From Chitinophaga sp. H8 (GTDB lineage Bacteria > Bacteroidota > Bacteroidia > Chitinophagales > Chitinophagaceae), in NCBI RefSeq assembly GCF_040567655.1, contig NZ_JBEXAC010000002.1:1984001-2048000 (forward strand): a DNA stretch of 64,000 nt, in the 5' to 3' direction. Shown here piece after piece: positions 8,224 through 18,500 of this stretch; position 1 is the stretch's first letter; every line of letters begins with the position of its first letter. The notes beneath the pieces are model-generated. The model was not told where the DNA came from and made no database searches. It saw only the letters and a list, made by a program, of their open reading frames with translations. A program made the position numbers and the translations under genes.

Positions 8224-9831
8224 ATGCAACTGAAAATATATCCTTTTTTACTGCTTACCCTACTGGGGATGGCAGGGTGTAATAAAGATTTTCTTGTCCG
8301 CGATAATCCTACCGCTACTACTGACGAAAAATGGTGGAACCTGGAAAGTGATCTGAACACTGCGCTGGGCGACCTGTATAGCGGCCTGCCTTGTGGTACC
8401 CTGGGGGATTATGGTTTCTGGACCAATGCCCGCATGCATACTTCCGGTGCTACAGACGAAAGTGTATTCCGTGCCAACTTCGGCGATTGGCAGGATTACG
8501 GCGCCGGTACCGCTACGGTACAGCAAGGTAGTGCTCAGGAGATCTACCAGCGGAAATTCCTTTATATCCGCAATGCCTGCCGTTTTCTTGAACATTATAA
8601 AAAGGCCTATGTGGCCAATCTGGAAAAGAAAGAACGGTTTGCCAGCGAAGCCCGCGCTTTGCGCGCCTGGTATCACCTGGAGCTGTTCCAGCTGTACGGT
8701 CCCATTCCTATTGTGTCTAAAACAATAGATGTTAATGAACAATTTGTAAAAAGAAATACCGCAGCAGAAGTCATCAAATTTATTGCGGATGAACTGGAGC
8801 TGGCGGCGGCAGGACTACCGGATAAATACTCACAGGGCGACCAGTTCCGTATTACCAAAGGCGCCTGTTATGCCATACAGGCAAGCCTCTATATCAATGC
8901 AGGCGATTATGCCAATGCTGCTATTGCAGCTAAGAAAGTGATCGACCTGCAGGTATATACCCTCCATCATAGCAGTGATCCCGCGGCGAATAATTATGCG
9001 CAGCTGTTTTCCTACAATGGCGTTGGATCTAATGAAGTGATCCTTTTCAGAGGCCAGGGACAAAGAGGGGGCTTTTTCCGCAGCGCACCTAAAAGCCTCA
9101 ATGGGCAGTCGTGCAACAGTCCTACCGCTGCGATGGTCAATGCCTACGAAACCCTGCAAGGCAAAACGATTCAGGAACTGGGCAAGGATAGTATGGCTAT
9201 TTATGCGGCCGACCCGGTTTATAAAAATAACCGTGATCCCCGCCTTAAAGCATCTATCGCCATTCCTGGCGAAACTTTTATCGGCATGAAACTGGAGCCC
9301 TGGAAAGAGGATGGCCCGGATGCCATCGGAAAAGGACAGTCTACCCACACCGGCTTCTGGATCAAGAAATATGTAGACCCCCTCGATCAGGGCAACACGG
9401 ACGGTGGTGGGATGAACTTTATCATTATCCGTTATGCAGAGATACTGCTCGACTATGTAGAAAGCCTGATAGAAACAGACCGCTGGCAGAATGCTGATGT
9501 AGTACACTACCTGAACGAAATCCGTGCCCGTGCAGGCATGCCGGATGTAAATACCGCTGTCTATAATTCCAAAGAAAAACTGCGGGAGCTGGTACGCCGG
9601 GAAAGGCTGGTGGAACTGTCTTTTGAAGGACAACGCCTCTTCGATATCCGCCGCTGGAAAATTGCAGAAAAGGTGATGAATGGCCCTGCAGAAGGCGCCG
9701 TATCTCCGATTACCGGCAAACCCATCGTGGTGGAGGTAAGAAGATTTAATCCTGAAAGGGACTACCTGTGGCCTATCCCATTGTTGGAAATGACATCCAA
9801 TCCCAACATGGTACAAAATCCAGGCTGGTAA
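8224..9831 (+). CDS. susD: SusD/RagB-type surface glycan-binding lipoprotein
   Basis: A 535-residue lipoprotein that caps the SusC barrel and presents glycan to it. The signal peptide ends in the lipobox LGMAGC with Cys19, followed by NKDFL. SusD-family marks include ARALRAWYHLELFQLYGPIP (the TPR-like helical core), YAEILLDYVESL, LNEIRARAGMP, the LRELVRRERLVELSFEGQRL motif and the closing YLWPIPLLEMTSNPNMVQNP. Length is normal for the family. It is co-transcribed with susC and with the IPT/NHL lipoprotein 34 bp downstream. Confidence 0.97.
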   Translation: MQLKIYPFLLLTLLGMAGCNKDFLVRDNPTATTDEKWWNLESDLNTALGDLYSGLPCGTLGDYGFWTNARMHTSGATDESVFRANFGDWQDYGAGTATVQQGSAQEIYQRKFLYIRNACRFLEHYKKAYVANLEKKERFASEARALRAWYHLELFQLYGPIPIVSKTIDVNEQFVKRNTAAEVIKFIADELELAAAGLPDKYSQGDQFRITKGACYAIQASLYINAGDYANAAIAAKKVIDLQVYTLHHSSDPAANNYAQLFSYNGVGSNEVILFRGQGQRGGFFRSAPKSLNGQSCNSPTAAMVNAYETLQGKTIQELGKDSMAIYAADPVYKNNRDPRLKASIAIPGETFIGMKLEPWKEDGPDAIGKGQSTHTGFWIKKYVDPLDQGNTDGGGMNFIIIRYAEILLDYVESLIETDRWQNADVVHYLNEIRARAGMPDVNTAVYNSKEKLRELVRRERLVELSFEGQRLFDIRRWKIAEKVMNGPAEGAVSPITGKPIVVEVRRFNPERDYLWPIPLLEMTSNPNMVQNPGW

Positions 9832-9865
9832 GTCACCGGTATTTAAAACCACTAAAACGTAATTC

Positions 9866-11134
9866 ATGATCACTCACTTTTATAGCCGGGTTATCCTGGC
9901 ATGCTTTATACTTTTGTGCGCTGTAACCGCCTGTAAAAAGGACAACGCCTTCCAGCACAATGCCGGTGCTCCCATTACCATTACCCGGATATTACCGGAA
10001 ACAGGCGGCAAGGGTACGGATGTGCTGATTTCCGGTACCAACTTCAGCGAAGACAAAACAACGATTACGGTTACACTGAATGGCGTGGCCTGTGAAGTAG
10101 TAGGCGCCAATGCCACCAGTATCCTTATCAAAATACCGGCGAAAGCAGGCTCCGGGCCAATAGCTGTAACGATTAGCGATAAGAAGGTAGCCAGTGAGGC
10201 TTCCTTCAGATATATCTCTTCTAAAAGGGTGATCACGCTGGCGGGCTCCGGCGACCTGGGCTACCAGGACAGCCCCGACTCGCTGGCATCGAAATTTTAC
10301 TTTTATGATCAGCCGGGATTAACGGTAGATGCAGACGGTAATCTCTTCGTTACGGATGATGGGAATCATATTATCCGCAAGGTGAGTGCACAGGGCGTCA
10401 CTACTACCTCTTCCGGTACTAAAAGCAGTGGCGGATACGTAAACGGCAAAGGGGCCGAAGTACGCTTTAACCTGCCTACAGATATTGACCGCGATGAGGC
10501 GGGCAACATGTACGTAGCTGACCGCTGGAACTCCGCCATCCGTAAAATTGCACCGGATGGTACCGTATCTACACTGGCTGCAATAGGTGACCCTACGGGA
10601 GTGGGGGTAGACAAAAAAACAGGGAATATTTATGCAGCCTGCCCGGGATATAAAAACCTGTACCAGATAAAACCGGATGGCTCCCTGCTGCAAATACCCG
10701 TTACGTTTGATACACCTGTGGACGTGGCAGTGGATAGTCATGGTAACCTGCTCGTGGTGGATTATGGCGCTTCTACGATTGAAAAGATCACCGCGGGTAC
10801 CTGGCAAAAAACGACGCTGGCAGGTACACGTGGTAAATATGGGTTGGTAAATGGTGCTGGGGGGAGTGCTGAGTTCAACGGTGCTACCGGTATTGTTATA
10901 GACCGCAACGACAATGTTTATATCGCCGACAGAAGTAATCATTGTATCCGCTTTATTGATGCTGCTACCAACGAAGTGAGCACACTGGCAGGCAGCAGTG
11001 AATCCGGCTATCAAGACGGGGAAGATATCAATGCAAGGTTTAACTACCCCGCGCAACTAGCCCTGGATAAAGTAGGAAACCTCTATGTAACCGACAGAAA
11101 CAACCGCCGGATCAGAAAAGTAATTATTGAATAA
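9866..11134 (+). CDS. IPT/TIG plus NHL-repeat surface lipoprotein (SGBP-like)
   Basis: A 422-residue lipoprotein with lipobox VTAC (Cys23). Residues about 36-115 form an IPT/TIG immunoglobulin-like domain (ITRILPETGGKGTDVLISGT, TSILIKIPAKAGSGPIAVTI). Residues about 130-422 form a beta-propeller of NHL repeats, seen in the recurring patterns VDADGNLFVTDDGNHIIRKV, DRDEAGNMYVADRWNSAIRK, DRNDNVYIADRSNHCIRF and DKVGNLYVTDRNNRRIRKV. Proteins with this layout commonly lie directly after SusD and are thought to be surface glycan-binding proteins. The specific ligand cannot be read from the sequence. The stop codon is 19 bp before the fucosidase ATG. Confidence 0.9.
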   Translation: MITHFYSRVILACFILLCAVTACKKDNAFQHNAGAPITITRILPETGGKGTDVLISGTNFSEDKTTITVTLNGVACEVVGANATSILIKIPAKAGSGPIAVTISDKKVASEASFRYISSKRVITLAGSGDLGYQDSPDSLASKFYFYDQPGLTVDADGNLFVTDDGNHIIRKVSAQGVTTTSSGTKSSGGYVNGKGAEVRFNLPTDIDRDEAGNMYVADRWNSAIRKIAPDGTVSTLAAIGDPTGVGVDKKTGNIYAACPGYKNLYQIKPDGSLLQIPVTFDTPVDVAVDSHGNLLVVDYGASTIEKITAGTWQKTTLAGTRGKYGLVNGAGGSAEFNGATGIVIDRNDNVYIADRSNHCIRFIDAATNEVSTLAGSSESGYQDGEDINARFNYPAQLALDKVGNLYVTDRNNRRIRKVIIE

Positions 11135-11153
11135 TTGTAGAAAAGATCAGATC

Positions 11154-12968
11154 ATGAAGTATAAGCATATAATGAACAGATGGGCGCTGACCTTGTTACT
11201 GTCTGCTGCGGCAGGAAAAATCAGTGCACAGGAAGCGGGTGGACTTATTACTAATGCACAGGAGCCGGAAGCGCTGCGGGATGCCCGTATGGAATGGTTC
11301 CGCGATGCCCACTTTGGGATGTTCGTACACTGGGGGTTATATAGTGCGGCAGAAGGAGTTTGGGATGGAAAAAATTATGATGGCTGCGTAGAATGGATAC
11401 AGAATATGGCCAACGTGCCGGCTGATGTATATGAAGCCCGCCTGAAACCATTGTTCAAACCCAAAAAGGGTTTTGCCAGAGAATGGGCTAAAACCGCTAA
11501 GGATGCTGGCTGCCGCTATGTAATCTTTACCAGCAGGCACCACGAAGGTTTTGCTTTGCATGATAGTAAAACCACCACCTTTGATGGCATGGATTTTACC
11601 GGCAGGGACCTGTTTAAGGAAATTGTAACAGCACTGCATGAACAGGGACTACGGGTAGGGGTGTACTTTTCTATGATCGACTGGCACCATCCGGATGCTT
11701 ATGTGGAACATGGTATGCCTGCTCCGGCTGGCGTAAAAAATGCAGGTCGTGATAATGCAAAATACGTAAAGTACATGCATGATCAGGCGGAAGAAATGTT
11801 CTCCAACTACGGCCCTATCGATATCGTATGGTGGGATTACAGCTCTACCGAAATACAGGGGGAGAAATGGGGTGCCCGCGACCTGGTGGCGATGGTGAAA
11901 AAACATCACCCCAATATTATCATGAACAACCGCCTCTACGCTTTTGAACATAACACCGAGTACACCCGGGCGCATGGCGACCTGGTAACGCCGGAACAGT
12001 TTATCCCGGAAACGGGCTTCAAAGGAATGGACTGGGAGTCCTGTATGACCCTCAATGGTACCTGGGGCTACAGCCGTAATAACCACAACTGGCATACGTC
12101 GCAGGAACTGGTGCGCAACATGGTGGATATTGTGTCCAAGGGGGGCAACTACCTGCTGAACGTAGGACCTATGTTCGACGGTACCATCCCTGAAAAGAGT
12201 GTGGAGCTGATGCATAGCGTGGGCAACTGGATGCGCATAAACGGAGCATCTATCTATGGCTCCCGCGCTAATGCGATCGGAAAAGTAGCCTGGGGACGGA
12301 TCACTACCAAACCGGATCAGTTCTTCCTGCATATTTTTGACTGGCCGGAAAATAACCGCCTGCTGGTACCTTTTGCACCGGAGGCGGGATCAAAGCCCCG
12401 TGCCTGGTTCCTGGCAGATACTGGCCGTACATTGCTGCCCGTGGAAATAAACGAACGGGGTATTTATATTGATGTGCGCAATCAACAGTTTAAGGATGAT
12501 CATAGCACAGTGATCGTACTGGAAACTACCGGCAAATCATTATCATCACTGGGCACCTTCCAGGAGGATGATGGTACCTTTACCCTTGCAGCAGGGGATG
12601 CTAACCTGAAAGATGGTATTGCCCTCTCTGCAGGTCCTAAAGCCTACCTCCATAGCTGGATGAAACAGGAGAGCGCCGTGCAATGGAATATGAATGTAAA
12701 ACAACCCGGCAAATACAAAGTGATCCTGCAATATGCCTGTACCAATGAATCTGCCGGATCAGCGATCCAGGTAGTAGCTGGTAAGACTACGTTGAAAGGA
12801 ACCGTAAAAAGCACGGACGACAGCTGGGGCGCTTTTAAAGATTGGGAAATAGGTGTGGTCAATTTACCTGCCAAAGGGCCACAGTCAATACAGATAAATG
12901 CTTTAACAAAACCTGGTCTGGGTGTGATGAATCTCAGAAATGTGCGGCTGGTGCCGGTAAAAAAATAG
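11154..12968 (+). CDS. Secreted GH29 alpha-L-fucosidase
   Basis: A 604-residue glycoside hydrolase. The ATG at 11154 gives a proper signal peptide (MNRWALTLLLSAAAGKISAQ); an upstream TTG at 11127 would overlap the preceding gene and is less likely. The GH29 barrel shows DAHFGMFVHWGLYSAAEG, AGCRYVIFTSRHHEGFALHD, LRVGVYFSMIDWHHPD and the nucleophile motif DIVWWDYS (Asp228). NYLLNVGPMFDGTIPE and the tail of the barrel follow. A C-terminal beta-sandwich (about 490-600) resembles a CBM6/CBM35 domain (QPGKYKVILQYACTNESAGS). It should release alpha-linked L-fucose from glycans imported by, or presented to, the SusCD pair. It is the last gene of the locus and ends ten bases before a terminator. Confidence 0.92.
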   Translation: MKYKHIMNRWALTLLLSAAAGKISAQEAGGLITNAQEPEALRDARMEWFRDAHFGMFVHWGLYSAAEGVWDGKNYDGCVEWIQNMANVPADVYEARLKPLFKPKKGFAREWAKTAKDAGCRYVIFTSRHHEGFALHDSKTTTFDGMDFTGRDLFKEIVTALHEQGLRVGVYFSMIDWHHPDAYVEHGMPAPAGVKNAGRDNAKYVKYMHDQAEEMFSNYGPIDIVWWDYSSTEIQGEKWGARDLVAMVKKHHPNIIMNNRLYAFEHNTEYTRAHGDLVTPEQFIPETGFKGMDWESCMTLNGTWGYSRNNHNWHTSQELVRNMVDIVSKGGNYLLNVGPMFDGTIPEKSVELMHSVGNWMRINGASIYGSRANAIGKVAWGRITTKPDQFFLHIFDWPENNRLLVPFAPEAGSKPRAWFLADTGRTLLPVEINERGIYIDVRNQQFKDDHSTVIVLETTGKSLSSLGTFQEDDGTFTLAAGDANLKDGIALSAGPKAYLHSWMKQESAVQWNMNVKQPGKYKVILQYACTNESAGSAIQVVAGKTTLKGTVKSTDDSWGAFKDWEIGVVNLPAKGPQSIQINALTKPGLGVMNLRNVRLVPVKK

Positions 12969-12977
12969 CCCCTGAAA

Positions 12978-13007
12978 GGGCTGGCCTGATGGCCAGCCCT
13001 TTTTTTT
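12978..13007. terminator. Strong intrinsic terminator closing the fucosidase locus
   Basis: A perfect nine-base-pair GC-rich stem, GGGCTGGCC/GGCCAGCCC, with a TGAT loop and eight T residues at 13000-13007. It lies between convergent genes. On the minus strand the same hairpin is followed only by TTTC, so it is stronger on the plus strand. Confidence 0.92.
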
Positions 13008-13026
13008 GAGCCAATAGCGGCGTATT

Positions 13027-15483
13027 TTATATTTTGTTGCAGAAAGACAGATACCAGGTGGTTGTATTAAACTTGGTACATACCGCAACGCTGCCAGGCG
13101 TGCCGGTAATATTTGTAAACAACACACTGCTTTGAATAACCGCATCCGGATAGCTGGTATTTAAATACGAGCTGGTAAGCGTTGATACGTCAGGGATTGC
13201 ATTGTTGTTAATAATCTGCTGAGGACTACTTTCCGGAATATTCCAGGTGGCGCCATTCCAAACAATAGATTTGCCCAAATCGGTATCAAAGTATATTACT
13301 CCCGGAAGGAGTGCACCTGCCGAAGGTCTTTGTGCAGTTGTTCCTGACAGCACTTTTTGATTAGGCATCACTTCTACCGTTCTCTTTATGAGAAGCGCTG
13401 TCGTGTTACTCAGGATAGTAACTACATACCCGGTTTTATAAATAGCGGCCTGCTCGGTGCCTAATGTTAGCGATACACTGTCAATCGAAATAAATGGGGC
13501 ATTCCATGAGTCTGTATCATTGCCTAAAAGTATATATGGATATCCGTTTGTATCATATGCAAACCGTATGGTTCTTTTTATAAAATCTCTTGATTGGTCT
13601 ACAATCGCAACTTGCGGAGAACGCCAATCAGGGTCTGTTCCCGTATTTTTGAACAGCCTTCCGGAAACTTTAACGGTCATTCCATTATTGGCATAATTGG
13701 CATCTCCGGAATTATTAAATACACTAAACTGTATTTGTATAAACTTATCATCCGTTAATCCTGCATTCAGGATAGGATTAGGTAGCCTTATAGCAATTGC
13801 TCCCGGAACAGCTGCTGCGGTATACCTGATGGTTCCTGTAGGCGGATTTAATACCCGGAATACATTATTCTGATAAGCATTTCCTGTGAGGCCATAAGAT
13901 TCGGTACTGGTGATGACAGCTCTTTTATCCGTATTTAACCAGTTCGTATCTATGATCATTTTTTGATCCTTGACCAGCGTTGTGCCATTGGATAAATCAG
14001 TGACAGGAACAAAAACAGCATCAGGAACGGTCGCAAATGGTTGGCCATTCCAGCTATTCCCTTTTACATTGTTGGCATTAAAGATCAGCTGTTTGACCCC
14101 ATTGGAGTTGATATCAAGGAACAGAAACGGATTATTGCCGGGAGATGTCTGCCCGTCCAACCGGACGCCCTGCTTGTTGATGTGGACGGCATTATTCAGT
14201 ATGGTGGCCTTTTCTATCCCCTGTATTTCAAAACCGGCTATTCTGCAGTATTCTTCTACCGTAATGATATTACCATCGATTAATAATGTGTTTTCATAAT
14301 TATCTCCGGTGTCTGGGGTGCTTTTCTTTATCTGGACAACCCTATCCAGGTTCTTTGCAGCAATAGTATTATTGGTCAGATTAAGGTGCAGTTTTTTGAC
14401 ATCAGCAAAACAAACGATCGCGTTAAAGGGAAGACCTGATTTTACGTCAATATCTTTAATGATGTTATTCGCAACCTTGATGTTATAACTAACGCTGCTG
14501 TCTGTAACAGTATCTGAATTGTGGGATAATTCAATTGCTGCAAATAAAGTAGTGGGCTTGCCGGAAATAATGGGGATAATGCCATGTTTTTCCAGGATGT
14601 TATTTGAAATAACAACGCTGCCTGTTTTGATATACAAGCCAATGTCTACAGATCCGTTCTCACTGAAAATATTTGCATCCACAATGATATTATCGGCCCC
14701 GTGGCTGTCCACTCCTTTTCTCGAATTCCGGTAAAACTTGTTATTCGTAATAACAATATTCCTGGAGTAGTTAAGATTATATGTTTCAAAAGTTAAACCG
14801 TAGCCGGTTACTCCCAGCATGTTTTCCGGTAAGTTGCTGCCCGCGTTATATACAAAGTTGTTGTTGAACAGAAAGCCATCTACGTTCCTGACTTCAACAT
14901 TGGCATAATGACAATCTCTGAATATTGAACCGGTGATTTTAACATTTGTAGAATCACCATAGTTGGGAGGCATATTTATTTCATCAAATAGCAGTCCCGA
15001 TCTGTTAAAACCGGATACCTGAATGTTATCTAACAATAAATTATTGACCCGTTTGATAAAGATGCCGCAAATAGCCCCGTATCCGTGTGAATAATAAGCA
15101 TCCGGATTTTTAATGTCATAGTCACCGGCATATTGTAGGGATATATTGACGATGCTGAAATTATTAATATACCCATTGTCAGCTGTTACAAACAAGCTAT
15201 TGTTTTTTTCACTTACATAGTTGGCATCTCTTATCACCTGTTGATAGGTATATTTTATGATGGTGGTGTGTTTGTCATCCCCCACTAATTTGATGTTGTC
15301 AAACAGTATCTTGATACTTTCACTGACGATATAGATTCCGGGAGGGAAATAAATCACGCCTCCATCTGATTGGCCGATTGTATCCAGTGCCGTAGCGATG
15401 GCGGTTGTGCAGTCTGTACTATCATCTCCTACTGCACCAAAGGAAAGTATATTCACGTATGATGCATCTGATAAATTTTGCAT
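13027..15483 (-). CDS. Right-handed beta-helix (pectate-lyase-3-like) protein with tailspike-like features
   Basis: An 818-residue protein with no signal peptide. The N-terminus (YVNILSFGAVGDDSTDCTTA, GGVIYFPPGIYIVSESIKIL) is the classic opening of the Pectate_lyase_3/GH28-like beta-helix shared by polygalacturonases, epimerases and phage tailspikes. Many short hydrophobic turns with Asn ladders follow to about residue 480. The middle is beta-rich. Near residue 700 a segment TTAQRPSAGALLPGVIYFDT...GKSIVWNGATWNI resembles the trimming motif common in phage tail fibres and collar proteins. It is third in an operon behind a polysaccharide synthase, 18 bp after it, so it may bind, epimerise or cleave the product. 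With no export signal its location is unclear. Confidence 0.75.
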   Translation of the reverse strand: MQNLSDASYVNILSFGAVGDDSTDCTTAIATALDTIGQSDGGVIYFPPGIYIVSESIKILFDNIKLVGDDKHTTIIKYTYQQVIRDANYVSEKNNSLFVTADNGYINNFSIVNISLQYAGDYDIKNPDAYYSHGYGAICGIFIKRVNNLLLDNIQVSGFNRSGLLFDEINMPPNYGDSTNVKITGSIFRDCHYANVEVRNVDGFLFNNNFVYNAGSNLPENMLGVTGYGLTFETYNLNYSRNIVITNNKFYRNSRKGVDSHGADNIIVDANIFSENGSVDIGLYIKTGSVVISNNILEKHGIIPIISGKPTTLFAAIELSHNSDTVTDSSVSYNIKVANNIIKDIDVKSGLPFNAIVCFADVKKLHLNLTNNTIAAKNLDRVVQIKKSTPDTGDNYENTLLIDGNIITVEEYCRIAGFEIQGIEKATILNNAVHINKQGVRLDGQTSPGNNPFLFLDINSNGVKQLIFNANNVKGNSWNGQPFATVPDAVFVPVTDLSNGTTLVKDQKMIIDTNWLNTDKRAVITSTESYGLTGNAYQNNVFRVLNPPTGTIRYTAAAVPGAIAIRLPNPILNAGLTDDKFIQIQFSVFNNSGDANYANNGMTVKVSGRLFKNTGTDPDWRSPQVAIVDQSRDFIKRTIRFAYDTNGYPYILLGNDTDSWNAPFISIDSVSLTLGTEQAAIYKTGYVVTILSNTTALLIKRTVEVMPNQKVLSGTTAQRPSAGALLPGVIYFDTDLGKSIVWNGATWNIPESSPQQIINNNAIPDVSTLTSSYLNTSYPDAVIQSSVLFTNITGTPGSVAVCTKFNTTTWYLSFCNKI

Positions 15484-15501
15484 AGTGGGTTAAAATTATG
15501 G

Positions 15502-18500
15502 TTATGGAATAGTGGTTTTCTCTTTCGTAAGTGAATGAAACAAGGGCGTGTTCAAAGGGGTTTGTGTACCTCTTACCTGGTTGCCGTTTACCGCCTCCAG
15601 GTACAGCCGGTATTGATTGGCATTTTCGGGAATGTCTATTGTAATGGAAGGACCTGTGCCAATGCTTTTCAGGAACATGTCATTACCATAGTTGTCCGTT
15701 TTGATCAGATGCCATTCAAACTTTAGCTGATGGGCAACAGAGTCTGCCAGTTGCCAGCCCTGTTGCTGGTAAATAAGGGCATGGTAGGTAAGCTGGCTGT
15801 GGGCAAAAGTAGGTTTGGCCGGGCGTAATATCCGGATCTCCGGCAGCAGTGGCTGCGGAGGGAGGGTATGCCAATAACTGCCCAGCTGGAAGTAAGCAGG
15901 TTTGAACCGGTCCCACTGATCAGACAGGCCGTCAAAGGTGACAAAATCCCTGGTTTGCAGGTCCTGCCAGGTAGTGATGAATACAGGCAGGTGGGGAGGG
16001 AGCCGGGTGATATAATGTTCTACCGGGATCTGACTGATATAGTAAGGCACCCGGATACTGTCTAGCTGTGATAATCCCGTAGAGTCTGTACCTGTTATAA
16101 TGCCAAAGGCATCTGCCTGCGGCACTGCGGTGTGCAGCCATTGCAGGGTAGGTGCGATATTATCTGTCAGGTATACTTCAACGGTGATGGGGCGGGAGGA
16201 ATCTATCGCCTTCATTTTGGTGAGCAGCTGTTCCAGCCAGCTCAGGTAGGCCTGTTGCTGATAGAACAGGGCCGGTTTAAAGTATTTGTTGCCCAGTTGC
16301 TGCCAGTTGGTATTCCCGATATTCCAGGCGGTTATCTGCCGCTGATCTTTTAATGCCGACACCCGGTGCAGGATGGTATTTTCCAGTTTGGCCAGCATTT
16401 TTTTATCCGCCTGCATATCTTTTATTTCCGGTACCCAGAAACCATAGTTGATCCGCATATCCTGTTCTTTGGCTACGGTGAGGATGTTACGGTCGTATAC
16501 CCCAGGCCCGAAACGGCGTATGGTATTCACGCCTAATTTTTTCATGCCTTTAAAATCATCTGTGATTTCCAGGCGGGTCAGGGAGTGGAGGTTCCGGTAC
16601 CAGTCTTCTGCTTTATGATAGTTGAGCCCCCTTAACGTATCGCCAGGTAAGGCGAGGGGAAGTGCGGGGGTATGTCTGGCTGCGGTAGTAAGGACAGCAG
16701 GATAGGGAGGTGGTGCTGTACTGCCACCGTTACGGATGCGGGTATATTTTTGTTGCGCATCAAATAACGCCTGTGGTGACTGCACTTTCCAGTCCAGCAC
16801 ATTGTTGGCCACCGGCCGGAGGATGTTCTGGTCCTGGTCGCTGTTGAACAATACAAAAGCATGTATTTCCTTGTAGCCATTGATATCCCGGAGAGCATCT
16901 TCCAGCCATTGTTCCTGCCGCCCTGCCATGGTCAGTGATCCCATTTCTGCGATCATCACAGGAATCCCTGAACGTAATGCTGGCTGTTTCCGGAAAGGAG
17001 CATACAAGGTACTGAAAGCGCGCCATTGGCTGTCTGCCCTTTGTGGGCCGTAATTAAGGCCGGTAATACCTATCCAGTCCACATAACTTTTGCCGGGGAA
17101 ATAGCTGGCCACGGCTTCCGCACTCCACGGGTTCCATACCCAGATAACGTTGCTCACACCATTGCGCAGGAAATAATTGTATACATATTGCCAGGCCGCC
17201 TTAAATTCTTCCGGGGTATTATGCCCTGTGGCCGACCAGGGATAGGCTGGATTATCAGCTTCATGGGCAAAACGGAGGTATACCGGCCGGCGTAGCGCTT
17301 TTACCTGGTCGGAAAACTGTTGCAGGTAATGATCAAAAAAACCGGCACTGATATGTGCAAAGATCTTTTGTTCCTGTTCCAGTGCTTTATTGCCTGCCGT
17401 ATTTTTAAACAGCGCCGCCCATGGCTCCCAGGTGATCATAGGGAATGATCCGTTCCGGTAGATGTCCTGCACCAGTGAATCCGGTACCTGGCATCTCTGT
17501 TCATCTCCCCAGGGAATATACAGGGAGATAATATTGAAATGGGTGTGATGTTGCTGCTGATAACTTTTTATCTCTTCCATGGAAGGAATGCCGTCTGTGG
17601 TACCGGGACTGTAAATTCCGGTATAAAACACCTGTTCTCCTTTCACGGGTTTTTGTGTAAATACAGTAGGCATTTCAGCATTGGTGCCCAGGAAATACCA
17701 GGTGATAAACACCATCATGAGCAGGAGGGGAAGCCCCAGCTTGCGAATGCCGGCATAGATATGCAGGTGCCTGAAAACCCAGAACTGCCTTTTCAGTATC
17801 AACGGATATTTAAGTAATGCCTGTACGATGCCGGAGCGTTCCTGTATGCGCCGGAGGCTCTTCCGGTAGCTCACCACAATATTGAACAACAGGATAAAGC
17901 AGTTAACACCCGCTATCCCGGCCATCACCCAGGCATACGGGTTCCAGTCGTACCATAAACCATAGATGATGGCACCGATGGTAGCCATCACCATGATGAT
18001 ATTGGGAAGGCCCAGCGTCCAGCTGTCGGGGGTATTATCATCTTTAGGTGTTGGGATATAAGGTACTTTCTTACGGATGATCGTGTATACCAATCCCAGG
18101 ATATAGATCCACCAGGTGCCGATCAATAGCAGGCCACCCACCACATGAAATCCCCTTTCTTCTTCTTCCATTACCCATCGTTGTACAAAATGGCGGATCA
18201 GCACTGTAGCCGTCAGCATGGGCAATCCCAGCAGGGCAAAGTTGACCAGGTCTACCCGGAAGGGGATCAATCCCAGTGAAAGGGAAAGGATGGGGATGAG
18301 GAAGTTGATCAGGAAGATCACCCCGGAAAAGTAATGGAAGGGGATCGTTCCGTAATGCAATCGTTGCCGCCAGGTAAAATGTTTAAATAACTTGGGGTAG
18401 GTGGTAACCAGTAGTTCAAAAGTACCACGGGCCCATTTCAGCTGCTGGGAGTAATAAGCCGACATGGTGGAAGGCACCAGTCCTCTGGCCATTACGGCAG

